This document shows, piece by piece, positions 1 through 7,506 of a stretch of DNA of 64,000 nucleotides. Under the pieces are notes generated by a model. The model saw only the letters and a list, made by a program, of their open reading frames with translations. It had not been told where the DNA came from and ran no database searches. The stretch is from an uncultured Clostridia bacterium. GTDB lineage: Bacteria; Bacillota; Clostridia; Oscillospirales; Acutalibacteraceae. The position numbers were made by a program, and so were the translations under genes. Location of the stretch: the NCBI GenBank assembly GCA_947625485.1, contig CANQOP010000009.1, positions 1 through 64,000 on the forward strand, written 5' to 3'. Numbering within the stretch: position 1 is the stretch's first letter; each line of letters starts with the position of its first letter.

Positions 1-153
1 TTTTATAGAAAAGAAAAGGGACTCGAAGCCGAGCGTTAAGAAAATCGTCCTGCGGACGATTTTTAGCGAGGAGCGTTTATGAACGCTTTCTCATATTAAA
101 CGCCACAACAGGCGAGATTGAAGTATTCATATTACTGAACATACTGATGGCCC
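1..153. repeat. Hairpin-bearing dispersed repeat, copy 1
   Basis: About 153 bases repeated almost exactly 195 bases downstream, with only scattered substitutions. In order the unit holds GGGACTCGAAGCCGAGCG, a perfect stem AAAATCGTCC/GGACGATTTT, a second small stem GCGTT-TATG-AACGC, and a conserved tail ending GAACATACTGATGGC. Read on the minus strand the first box gives TTCGAGTCCCTTTTC, which resembles the T-arm and 3' flank of a tRNA. No coding role is apparent. The window starts at or inside the first base, so the left boundary is unknown. Confidence 0.85.
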
Positions 154-158
154 ACCAT

Positions 159-194
159 AAAAAATAACACAACCACACGGTTGTGTTATTTTTT
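159..194. terminator. Perfect hairpin between the two repeat copies
   Basis: A 16-base perfect stem (AAAAAATAACACAACC paired with its complement, loop ACAC) with A-tract and T-tract ends, so it would act as an intrinsic terminator in either direction. No gene end is adjacent on either strand inside the window, so its client transcript would begin left of base 1. Confidence 0.7.
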
Positions 195-195
195 A

Positions 196-348
196 TTTTA
201 TAGAAAAGAAAAGGGACTCGAAGCCGAGCGTTAAGAAAATCGTCCTGCGGACGATTTTTAGCGAGGAGCGTTGATGAACGCTTTCTCATATTACACACCA
301 CAACAAGCGAGATTAAAGTATTCATGTTACTGAACATACTGATGGCAC
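196..348. repeat. Hairpin-bearing dispersed repeat, copy 2
   Basis: Second copy of the unit at 1-153, offset by 195 bases. The core stem AAAATCGTCCTGCGGACGAT is identical; differences are single substitutions in the tail. It is followed at 355-400 by AT-rich sequence with the double palindrome TGCGCAATGCGCA. Between here and the amidase start nothing else is recognisable. Confidence 0.85.
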
Positions 349-525
349 ACTTTACCAATTTTAAATTCTCAATGCGCAATGCGCAGTTATCTTTAAATTA
401 AAGGCAGATATAAAGGAAAACTATACCTGCTTTTATTTTGGGTGTTTCGCTTTGTCACGCCTCACATTTTGTCGTTTCAGACATATTATGTAAAGCAGGA
501 CAACCCTGCGAAGGGAGGCGAAAAA

Positions 526-1494
526 ATGTCAGCTATTGACGGAAAAATTCTGCTCACCCGAAACGACAGTTATAAGGCGTATCAGAAAATGACTCCTAAA
601 GGCATTGTAGTGCACTCCACCGCCGCGAACAATCCGTATATACGCCGCTACGTTCAGCCCGACGACGGGATTATCGGCAAGAATCAGTACGGCAACGACT
701 GGAATCAAAGCGGGGTATACGTCAGCGTTCACGCCTTCATCGGAAAGGACAAAAACGGCGCAGTAAAAGTATATCAAACATTACCGTTTGATATCTGCTG
801 CTGGGGAATCGGTGAGGGTAGAAAGGGGTCATATAACTTTAATCCCGCGTATATACAGTTTGAAATGTGCGAGGACGACCAAACGGACAAAAAATACTGC
901 AAAACCGTTTACGATAAGTCGGTCAAATTTGCGGCATATCTATGCAAAAAATACGGAATAAAGCCCTCCAAAATAGTAAGCCACAAGGAAGCACACGAGC
1001 AGGGATACGGCTCCGCGCACAGCGACCCCGACAACTGGTGGAGCAAGTTCGGCTACACTATGGACGGATTTCGCAAAGCGGTCAAAAAAAAGCTGAAAGA
1101 AAAAGTAAAGGCAAAACGAGCGTGCAACCTCTACTCTAAAGACTACAAGGATCCTGTCGGCAATTCGGTAAGCTATATAAATGTCAAAAAGGGAACAAAG
1201 GTAAATTGGGAGCTCGACGACGGCTACGGCTGGTCAAAAATCAAATATGACGGCAAAACCTACTACGTTATGAACGGAAATCTGAATAAAACGGGGCTTT
1301 CAAAGTGCAAAAAGGAAAAGCTTTCGGAGAATATAAAAGCGTTTTTAGTCAAAAAAGGCAAGCTTCAAAAACCTGTAAAAACGCTCAAAAAGGGTAAAAC
1401 AGTCAAAATCATCTGCAATATCCTAGGCGGAAAATTTCAGGGATATTCTTATATAAAATGCGGCACGAAATATTATTATACTACTGAGGTATAA
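526..1494 (+). CDS. N-acetylmuramoyl-L-alanine amidase with SH3-like tail
   Basis: Predicted 322-residue zinc amidase (Amidase_2/PGRP fold) that would cleave the MurNAc-L-Ala bond of peptidoglycan. Zinc and catalytic candidates are H30 in VVHST, H69 in SVHAF, H153 in SHKEAH, and H165/D167 in AHSDPDNWW. A basic linker follows, then an SH3b-like segment (about 205-262, ending in GYGWSKIKYDGKTYYV) and a second weaker one to the C terminus, probably for wall binding. The open frame reaches further upstream, but GGGAGG at seven bases before ATG 526 decides the start. There is no signal peptide, so it looks like a prophage-type endolysin or a protein released by lysis; no holin gene is next to it. 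Confidence 0.85.
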   Translation: MSAIDGKILLTRNDSYKAYQKMTPKGIVVHSTAANNPYIRRYVQPDDGIIGKNQYGNDWNQSGVYVSVHAFIGKDKNGAVKVYQTLPFDICCWGIGEGRKGSYNFNPAYIQFEMCEDDQTDKKYCKTVYDKSVKFAAYLCKKYGIKPSKIVSHKEAHEQGYGSAHSDPDNWWSKFGYTMDGFRKAVKKKLKEKVKAKRACNLYSKDYKDPVGNSVSYINVKKGTKVNWELDDGYGWSKIKYDGKTYYVMNGNLNKTGLSKCKKEKLSENIKAFLVKKGKLQKPVKTLKKGKTVKIICNILGGKFQGYSYIKCGTKYYYTTEV

Positions 1495-1536
1495 ATAAAA
1501 AGGGCAGACAGTTCAAAAAGCGATACTGTCTGCCCG
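1495..1536 (-). terminator. Terminator after the OFA transporter
   Basis: Stem GGGCAGACAGT/ACTGTCTGCCC (1502-1512 with 1525-1535). On the minus strand it is followed by TTTTTATTTA, so it ends the transporter transcript; it can also stop the convergent amidase transcript. Confidence 0.85.
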
Positions 1537-1558
1537 ACATATTATGTTAATCTTTATG

Positions 1559-2803
1559 TTAAATTTTTTTGGATTTACTTCCTACCATTTTTATGCACAC
1601 AACCATAGCGACAGCGTACAGCGCAAGCGTAGCTATCAGGATATAATCATATGTATTGTTTGTCGCGCCGAGAATAATCTCGGACATATTGTTACCCGTA
1701 AGTCCTGCTATCGCCCACGCGGAAAGCGCTAGACCGTGAATTTTACTTATCTTATCCATACCGAAACGTTCCGAAAGAAGCGCGGGCAGAGTGGAGAAAC
1801 CGCCTCCGTAACCGAGGTTTACGACTATCAAAAGGAGAATGGCAAGCGCTCCGAAAATCACAGACTTGCTTCCGTTTGTAATTGAAAACGGTACAAGCGC
1901 AGCGGCGGTCACTACAATACAGCTTGCGAAGATAATTTTATAAACTGTGTTGCGTTCCTTAAGTTTATCGGAGATAGACGAGTAGCCGATTCTTCCGAGT
2001 GCGTTGAACGCGGCGGTGACGGACGGAACGATACTTATAATCGCAAGCAGATACGCCGCACCCCCGAAAGCCGTGCCAAGTATCTGTTTTTCGTATGTAA
2101 TAAGCGCAAGTCCGCAGTGTATATTTAAGAAGAACATAATCCATATTCCGAGGAAAGTCTTGTCCTTAAACATCGACATAGAGTGAAACTCCGCCTTTTC
2201 CCCGTCAGGCTCAACCCAGCCGTCTGGTTTCTTTAAAAGAAAGTGTCCGAGCATCATCATTACGAAGTAAGCCGCGCCGAGTATATAGAACATCATAGAA
2301 ATACCCACGCTGTTTTGAAGCGCCTCCATAATCGGCGTTGCAATCGCCTTGGCAAGTCCAAAGCCCATAATCGAAATCCCCGTGGCAAGCCCCTTGCGGT
2401 CAGAAAACCAAAGCATAAGCGTTTTAACGGGCGTGAGGTATCCGATACCCAGACCTATGCCCATAATGCATCCATAGCTTACAAAAATACCGATAAGCGC
2501 AAACACACCCGAAGTAAACTGAATGAAAAATCCTGTACCGAGCATACCGAGCGTAAAGCATATGCAGGAAATCAGAGAGGATTTATGAATATCCCTCTCG
2601 ACCATTTTGCCCGCGAACGCAGCCGACATACCAAGAAAGAAAATTGCGAGCGAAAACGCCCAGCCAACTGCAAACGGAGACATACCGATTTGCTCGGAGA
2701 TAGCCTGCTTGAACGTCGACCAGCAGTACACCGTGCCGACCGAACAGTGAATGAGCAGTGCCGGAACCGCCGCCCTTAACCATTTGTTATTTAAAATTCC
2801 CAT
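1559..2803 (-). CDS. MFS transporter, oxalate/formate antiporter (OFA) family
   Basis: 414 residues with about twelve hydrophobic segments and no signal peptide, the usual size for a major facilitator. The N terminus (NKWLRAAVPALLIHCSVGTVYCWSTF) and the stretch GIGLGIGYLTPVKTLMLWFSDRKGLATGI are typical of OFA-family carriers; the second contains the RKG motif of the 4-5 cytoplasmic loop. OFA members exchange small carboxylates such as oxalate and formate, but the substrate cannot be read from sequence. It is a single-gene unit with GAGGGG ahead of the start and a strong terminator behind it. Substrate assignment is open; membership in the family is quite sure. Confidence 0.85.
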   Translation of the reverse strand: MGILNNKWLRAAVPALLIHCSVGTVYCWSTFKQAISEQIGMSPFAVGWAFSLAIFFLGMSAAFAGKMVERDIHKSSLISCICFTLGMLGTGFFIQFTSGVFALIGIFVSYGCIMGIGLGIGYLTPVKTLMLWFSDRKGLATGISIMGFGLAKAIATPIMEALQNSVGISMMFYILGAAYFVMMMLGHFLLKKPDGWVEPDGEKAEFHSMSMFKDKTFLGIWIMFFLNIHCGLALITYEKQILGTAFGGAAYLLAIISIVPSVTAAFNALGRIGYSSISDKLKERNTVYKIIFASCIVVTAAALVPFSITNGSKSVIFGALAILLLIVVNLGYGGGFSTLPALLSERFGMDKISKIHGLALSAWAIAGLTGNNMSEIILGATNNTYDYILIATLALYAVAMVVCIKMVGSKSKKI

Positions 2804-2951
2804 AAGCCTAACCCCTCAAGCTGAAGTGTATAGGATTATTTTAACATAGTATTCAGGTTAATTCAATTAGCCTGTTTTTCGATATTTAGTGGCAGTTTTC
2901 CGAGTTTTTATATATTATGCACAATATATAGTCTGAATTTTAAAAACGTCC

Positions 2952-2980
2952 AAAGAAAAAGCGCCCTTTCGGGCGCAAAA
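2952..2980 (-). terminator. Terminator after the DUF1292 gene
   Basis: Stem GCGCCC-TTTC-GGGCGC (2961-2976) followed on the minus strand by CTTTTTCTTTGG, a good intrinsic terminator immediately past the stop codon. Confidence 0.85.
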
Positions 2981-2992
2981 AATTCAAAATGA

Positions 2993-3289
2993 TTAATCGG
3001 TAAAGTCGTACTCATCGGCGTGAGCCTCTTTAAAAATATCGTAAATCTTCTGAACAAGATCGTCGTCGTCAACGCCCACATAGCTCTCATTCTCGTCGTC
3101 AACGGATTCTATCCTCAGCACGATAACACCGTCTGCATCCTCAACGTTTTCTATAAGCACAACGTACTCCTCGCCGTCGTATCCGATAGTATCGAGATAC
3201 TCGAACTCCGTGGTATTGCCCTCCTCGTCGGTAAGCTCGACAATTACAGCCTCTTCTTCGTTAAGTTCTTCATTTTTAATATCTGTCAC
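2993..3289 (-). CDS. DUF1292 family small acidic protein
   Basis: About 98 residues, very rich in Asp and Glu, with the DUF1292 pattern ELTDEEGNTTEFEYLDTI followed by EYVVLIE and a strand-rich second half. The family (YrzB-like) is widespread in Firmicutes with no settled function. AAGGAG lies eight bases before the GTG at 3289, whereas the upstream GTG at 3298 overlaps that ribosome site, so the shorter start is chosen. It is a stand-alone transcription unit. In other Clostridia this family often sits beside Holliday-junction resolvase genes; that context is absent here. Confidence 0.8.
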   Translation of the reverse strand: MTDIKNEELNEEEAVIVELTDEEGNTTEFEYLDTIGYDGEEYVVLIENVEDADGVIVLRIESVDDENESYVGVDDDDLVQKIYDIFKEAHADEYDFTD

Positions 3290-3349
3290 TTGAATCACTC
3301 CTTGTCTGATATGAACAAGTGTAACCCATTTCTAAGCAAAATGCAACAC

Positions 3350-3968
3350 TTATTTTTCTTCCTTCTCTGCAAGGTACAGATTAAGCTGTTCCGTCCAGTA
3401 TCTCTTATCCTCCTCGGTAATCGAGCGGTGTACCCTGCAGGGATTTCCGAAAGCAACCACGTTGTCGGGAATATCCCTGGTAACGACAGAGCCGGAACCG
3501 ATGACGACGTTACTGCCTATATTCACGCCTGCATTAATCGTCACTCCGCCGCCTATCCAAACGTCGTTTCCGATTGTTATCTCTTTAGCATACTCAAGCC
3601 CCGTACTGCGAACAGCCGCGTCAATCGGGTGAAGTGCGGCATAAATTCCGCACATTGGTCCGATAAACACGTTTTTTTCCGATAGTAACGGGAGCGCAGT
3701 CGAGTATGTGCAGATTATAATTTGCGTAAAAATTCTCTCCAACAGTGATATTCTTTCCGTAGTCGCAGTAAAACGGAGGTTCAACATATACCTCCTCGCC
3801 GTAGCTTCCGAGAATTTCCTTGAGTATCTCTGTCCTTTCGGGGAGCATATCCATGGTTAAATTGTTAAATTTATAAAGCTTCAGCTTGCACTCGCGCATA
3901 TCGGTGCGCAGATCGTCGTCGAGAGCTATATAGGGTTTGCCGGAAATCATTCTTTCTTTGTCTGTCAT
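3350..3968 (-). pseudogene. Maltose/galactoside O-acetyltransferase-like gene, frameshifted
   Basis: Two overlapping reading frames together make one left-handed beta-helix acetyltransferase of the Maa/LacA type. Frame one runs from ATG 3968 (AGGTG six bases upstream) through ERMISGKPY, ENFYANYNLHILDCAPVTIG; frame two carries NVFIGPMCGIYAALHP and the hexapeptide-repeat region ITIGNDVWIGGGVTI, GSNVVIGSGSVV, and GNPCRVHR. The break falls in a run of seven A (minus strand; T at 3672-3678): with six, the reading becomes VTIGKNVFIG as in the family. It may be a real one-base insertion, a slippage hot spot, or a sequence error. If intact it would acetylate sugars. Confidence 0.85.
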
Positions 3969-4004
3969 ACATATCACCTAATACACAGTGTATCATATTT
4001 TTTA

Positions 4005-4036
4005 CAAAAAGACAAGGTCGTCCTGCGACGACCTTT
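4005..4036 (-). terminator. Terminator after thiT
   Basis: Stem AAGGTCGTC-CTGC-GACGACCTT (4014-4035), followed on the minus strand by GTCTTTTTGT, just past the thiT stop. Confidence 0.85.
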
Positions 4037-4059
4037 CTTAATTTAAATTTATGATTTTT

Positions 4060-4875
4060 TTATGATTTTTTCCCAGATACTAATTTTGCAATGACTGCAA
4101 ATACGATACACAGTGCAACGCCTACAGCGCTTATTATGCCGACAAGCGAAATATTTACGTTTGTAATCAGCGCGAAGTCGAGCTCTCCGCTCTCGGGATT
4201 CTGGAGCGGTGCAAAAACCAGAATGGCGTCAATAATAACCGCAACCATAGCAGAAAGCAGGCTGATCGCGGAGAAAACGGCAGTCATAACGGACTTCTTT
4301 TCTCTCTTGGCGCGGCCTATTGTATCGCCGCTGAAATCCAGCGAACTGAACAGCCAGAAAGTTACCACGGAGTTGACGATTAACTCTGGAATCATATAAG
4401 TCGCGTTGTAGCTAAGCGAGTACACGAGAGCGGCTGTAGTCGGAATAGAAATACCCGCCCATACTGTGCAGCCCGAAATAACGTGGAAAATATAGCGGAT
4501 TACGCACACCATAACAGCGCCGAGTGTAGCGGCAACCGAAGGACTGTTGATTTTTTTTCTGAAAATTCCCGCAAGTCCCACGAAAGAAAACGCGAACACA
4601 TAGTCAAGCAAGATAATTGCCACAGCAGCGGCGGCGGACGTAGCGTAAGAGAGAGTGGACGCGCCTAACAAAAGCTGGATAAGACTATGTACAAATCCCG
4701 AAAGAAGTCCCCACACTGCTCCGTAGCGGTACGCTATTACGATAAGAGGCACAAAACTAAACGCCGTAATACTTCCTCCGTAAGGGAGGTCAAGCAGCTT
4801 AACCATACTCAAAACAGTCGCAAGCGCAATCATAAGTGCTGTTTCGGTTAGCTTCAAAACATTTTTTTTGCTCAT
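4060..4875 (-). CDS. thiT: ThiT-type thiamine ECF transporter S component
   Basis: Substrate-binding membrane subunit of an energy-coupling-factor importer for thiamine. The N-terminal part (TETALMIALATVLSMVKLLDLPYGGSIT, then YRYGAVWGLLSGFVHSLIQLLLG) is characteristic of ThiT/YuaJ. Usual ThiT proteins have about 190 residues; this one has roughly 80 extra C-terminal residues with two more hydrophobic segments (KKSVMTAVFSAISLLSAMVAVI and NISLVGIISAVGVALCIVFAVI), of unknown purpose. GGAG sits eight bases before the second ATG (4875), better than the first at 4881. A TPP riboswitch with its own terminator precedes it, which supports the substrate. The shared ECF A/A'/T genes are not in the window. 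Confidence 0.93.
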   Translation of the reverse strand: MSKKNVLKLTETALMIALATVLSMVKLLDLPYGGSITAFSFVPLIVIAYRYGAVWGLLSGFVHSLIQLLLGASTLSYATSAAAAVAIILLDYVFAFSFVGLAGIFRKKINSPSVAATLGAVMVCVIRYIFHVISGCTVWAGISIPTTAALVYSLSYNATYMIPELIVNSVVTFWLFSSLDFSGDTIGRAKREKKSVMTAVFSAISLLSAMVAVIIDAILVFAPLQNPESGELDFALITNVNISLVGIISAVGVALCIVFAVIAKLVSGKKS

Positions 4876-4910
4876 TTTCATTACTCCTTAAAAAATGATT
4901 ATTGGTAAAA

Positions 4911-4937
4911 TAAAAGGCACTGCGATGATGCAGTGCC
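4911..4937 (-). terminator. Terminator stem of the TPP riboswitch
   Basis: GGCACTGC-GATGAT-GCAGTGCC (4916-4937), followed on the minus strand by TTTTATTTTA. It lies between the aptamer and thiT and is the probable off-state expression platform: with TPP bound, transcription would stop before thiT. Confidence 0.85.
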
Positions 4938-5028
4938 GCAAATATACTATATCGTCAACAGCTACCTACGTCGGCATTATCCGCATCAGGTTATAGGGTA
5001 TAATCTCAGCCAAACGGCACCCCTGTGT
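4938..5028 (-). promoter_or_regulatory. TPP riboswitch (THI element)
   Basis: Minus strand shows the classic conserved pieces in order: GGGGTGCC, GGCTGAGATTATACCC, ACCTGATGCGGATAATGCC and the closing GCGTAGG-like box. This is the thiamine pyrophosphate aptamer. It is followed by an intrinsic terminator and then thiT, so thiamine uptake is repressed when TPP is plentiful. Confidence 0.95.
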
Positions 5029-5047
5029 CTTTTATTTTACATTTTAC

Positions 5048-5076
5048 ATAGTACAACTTATTTCGCCGTTTGTCAA
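5048..5076 (-). promoter_or_regulatory. Promoter of the thiT riboswitch transcript
   Basis: Minus strand TTGACA (5076-5071), 17-base spacer, TACTAT (5053-5048), about 20 bases before the aptamer. The -35 directly abuts the nadC stop codon. Confidence 0.75.
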
Positions 5077-5916
5077 CTACTTTATAATTTTGAGCGAAAT
5101 ATCAAACGCTTTTACCGAATGGGTAACAGCTCCCATTGAAATAATATCGACGCCTGTCTCGGCGACGTCTCTGAGCGTTTCGTCTGTAATACCGCCCGAC
5201 GCCTCGAGCTTAGCCCTGCCGTTTGTAAGCTTTACAGCCTTCTTCATATCCTCGCAGCTCATATTATCGAGCATAATGATGTCTGCGTCTGTGGATAGGG
5301 CTTCCTCTAATTCCTCAAGATTTCTTACCTCAAGCTCGATTTTCACGGTGTGCCCCAGCTTTTCACGCAGAGTATTCACGGCGTTCGTTATACCTCCGCC
5401 CGCGTCAACATGGTTATCCTTGAGCATTGCGCAGTCGCTTAAATTGTAGCGGTGGTTTTTCCCGCCGCCTACTGTAACAGCATACTTCTCTATCGGTCTC
5501 AACCCCGGCAGAGTCTTTCTCGTGTCGGCTATCGAGGCGTTAGTCCCCTCGATTATTTTTACCGCTCTGTCTGTGGCGGTCGCAACTCCCGACATATGCT
5601 GAATGAGATTAAGAGCCGTCCTCTCGCCTTTTAAAAGGGTTTTGGTCTTTCCGCTGATTTTTGCAATAATATCGCCCTTTTTGAGCTTGTCTCCGTCGCG
5701 CTTGAAAATTTCGGCTTTGACGTTCGGCTGAATAAGCTCGAACACTCTCAGCGCAATGTCGAGCCCGCACAAAACTCCGTCAGCCTTTGCTATAAACTGA
5801 GCCGCTCCGTTCTGGTCCTCGGGAATAAGATAATCGGTAGCAACGTCAACATAGTTAATATCCTCAAGCAGGGCGTTTTCAATCAGCCTGTCCACATAAA
5901 ATTTATTGAGCATCAT
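5077..5916 (-). CDS. nadC: Nicotinate-nucleotide pyrophosphorylase (quinolinate phosphoribosyltransferase)
   Basis: 279 residues, full length. Converts quinolinate and PRPP to nicotinate mononucleotide in de novo NAD synthesis. Family signatures: DYLIPEDQNG near the start, ERTALNLIQHMSGVAT, TRKTLPGLRPIEKYAV, GGGKNHRYNLSD and the barrel end EASGGI...GVDIISMGAVTHS. The start overlaps the nadB stop by four bases (ATGA), so the two are translationally coupled. nadA, the usual third member, is not in this window. Confidence 0.95.
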   Translation of the reverse strand: MMLNKFYVDRLIENALLEDINYVDVATDYLIPEDQNGAAQFIAKADGVLCGLDIALRVFELIQPNVKAEIFKRDGDKLKKGDIIAKISGKTKTLLKGERTALNLIQHMSGVATATDRAVKIIEGTNASIADTRKTLPGLRPIEKYAVTVGGGKNHRYNLSDCAMLKDNHVDAGGGITNAVNTLREKLGHTVKIELEVRNLEELEEALSTDADIIMLDNMSCEDMKKAVKLTNGRAKLEASGGITDETLRDVAETGVDIISMGAVTHSVKAFDISLKIIK

Positions 5917-7382
5917 AGGTTTATACCCTCTTTCAATTCGTCAAGAATAATTCCCGCGACCATAGCCGTTGAGCGCGCCTCAACGAAGTCGGCGGTGATT
6001 TCGTAATCCCCTGTAACAAGGCTGTTTAGAATTTTATCAACCTTTTCAAAGCTTTCGTGATATTTCTCGGGCTTAGGTATAACAAAATACGTATCCTGTA
6101 AGATCTCGCGGATTTCGGTGCGTATGCCCGTAGGAAGCTTATTTCCCGTAATTTTTGCGGGCTTCGGCGCTCCCCCGAGCGGCTTACGCCCGAATTTTTT
6201 GAGCTTAGTCATCATATGCTCAGCCGCCGAGCGCGAGTAAACGAGCGCTTCGAGCAGCGAATTGCTCGCGAGTCTGTTCGCCCCGTGAACCCCCGTGTGC
6301 GAGCACTCTCCCGCGGCGTAGAGACCGTCTATATTCGTCTGAGCGTTAGTGTCTACGTTAATGCCTCCCATAAGGTAGTGCTGGCACGGAAAAACGGGGA
6401 TTTTATCCCTCGTCATATCCACGCCCTCCTCAAGACAACGGCTGTAAATCATCGGAAAACGCTCTTTGATAAACTTCGAATCCTTGTGGGTTATATCAAG
6501 ATAGAACTGCTCGCTTTCGGTCTTTATGGACTCGCGGATAACCGCGTCGGACACAACGTCCCTCGGAGCGAGCTCTCCGCGCGGGTCGTAGTCAAACGCA
6601 AAACGCTCTCCCCTGCAATTCAGGTACACGGCTCCTTCGCCGCGCACAGCCTCGGATATAAGAAAACGCTCGCGCGAATTTTCGGCCGCGAAAGCCGTGG
6701 GGTGAAACTGAATGCGGGACAGGTGTCTTATCTCTGCACCGAGCATATGAGCAAGCGCAATACCGTCGCCCGTGGCGATTGCGGAGTTGGTGGTGTACTT
6801 ATACACGCGCCCGATACCTCCTGTTGCAATCAGGACGAACTGACAGCCTATCTGCGACGTCTCTCCGTTTTTCAGAATATCCACATAAAAACCGTTCTCG
6901 ACCTTATTAATTTCGTAGACGAGCGCGTTTTCTTCCATTGTCACGTTCGATTTTTTTGTGACATTTTTAATAAGCGTATCTATAATCGCCTTACCCGTCG
7001 AGTCCTTATGGTGGACAATTCTATGCCGCGAATGCCCTGCCTCGAGTGTTTTGGACAGCTCTCCGTCACTCTCAACGTCAAACTCAACGCCGAGCTTTTT
7101 AAGCCTCAATACGTCCGTAGGACCTTCGCTTACGAGTTTTTCAACGGCAGATAAATTATTTTTAAACTTACCTGCAATAAGAGTGTCGGCTATATGCAGC
7201 TTATAATTGTCGTTGTCTCTGTCGAGCACGGCGGCTACTCCGCCCTGAGCGAGCGAGGAATTTGACAGCGGAAACTCACGCTTTGACAAAACGAGCACAG
7301 AAATATTTTCGCTGAATTGGAGCGAAGCGTAAAGTCCCGCAACTCCCGAACCGACAATTACAACATCATATTGTTTGTTCAT
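5913..7382 (-). CDS. nadB: L-aspartate oxidase
   Basis: 489-residue flavoenzyme that oxidises L-aspartate to iminoaspartate, the first step of NAD synthesis. FAD site VVIVGSGVAGLYAS at residues 7-20, SSLAQGGVAAV, the substrate region AGHSRHRIVHH, QFHPTAF, SEAVRGEGA and the C-terminal FAD motif AAGECSHTGVHGANRLASNS are all present. It is slightly shorter than the E. coli enzyme at the C-terminal helical domain. It heads a nadB-nadC operon divergent from hflX; the intergenic region carries a repeated 14-mer that includes a TATAAT on this strand. Confidence 0.95.
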   Translation of the reverse strand: MNKQYDVVIVGSGVAGLYASLQFSENISVLVLSKREFPLSNSSLAQGGVAAVLDRDNDNYKLHIADTLIAGKFKNNLSAVEKLVSEGPTDVLRLKKLGVEFDVESDGELSKTLEAGHSRHRIVHHKDSTGKAIIDTLIKNVTKKSNVTMEENALVYEINKVENGFYVDILKNGETSQIGCQFVLIATGGIGRVYKYTTNSAIATGDGIALAHMLGAEIRHLSRIQFHPTAFAAENSRERFLISEAVRGEGAVYLNCRGERFAFDYDPRGELAPRDVVSDAVIRESIKTESEQFYLDITHKDSKFIKERFPMIYSRCLEEGVDMTRDKIPVFPCQHYLMGGINVDTNAQTNIDGLYAAGECSHTGVHGANRLASNSLLEALVYSRSAAEHMMTKLKKFGRKPLGGAPKPAKITGNKLPTGIRTEIREILQDTYFVIPKPEKYHESFEKVDKILNSLVTGDYEITADFVEARSTAMVAGIILDELKEGINL

Positions 7383-7433
7383 ATAGTTGCCTTCTTTGGT
7401 TTACAAATTTACACAAATATATTAAAATACTAT

Positions 7434-7496
7434 AAAACACATTATACTACTAAAAACAGCAATAGTAAATAATAAAATCCAAAAAACACATTATAC
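7434..7496. promoter_or_regulatory. Repeated 14-mer in the nadB/hflX divergent region
   Basis: AAAACACATTATAC occurs twice, at 7434-7447 and 7483-7496, 49 bases apart, between divergently transcribed nadB and hflX. On the minus strand each copy contains TATAAT, so they could be two -10 boxes or a pair of regulator sites. No function can be assigned from sequence alone. Confidence 0.4.
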
Positions 7497-7506
7497 AGAG
7501 GTTTTT

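Noticed and set aside
77..379. 100-codon open frame on the minus strand across both repeat copies
   Set aside because: It is created by the repeated DNA itself; the peptide contains the same segment twice and no ribosome site precedes it.
442..525. Upstream extension of the amidase
   Set aside because: Starts inside AT-rich intergenic DNA; GGGAGG before ATG 526 and the family N terminus favour the shorter protein.
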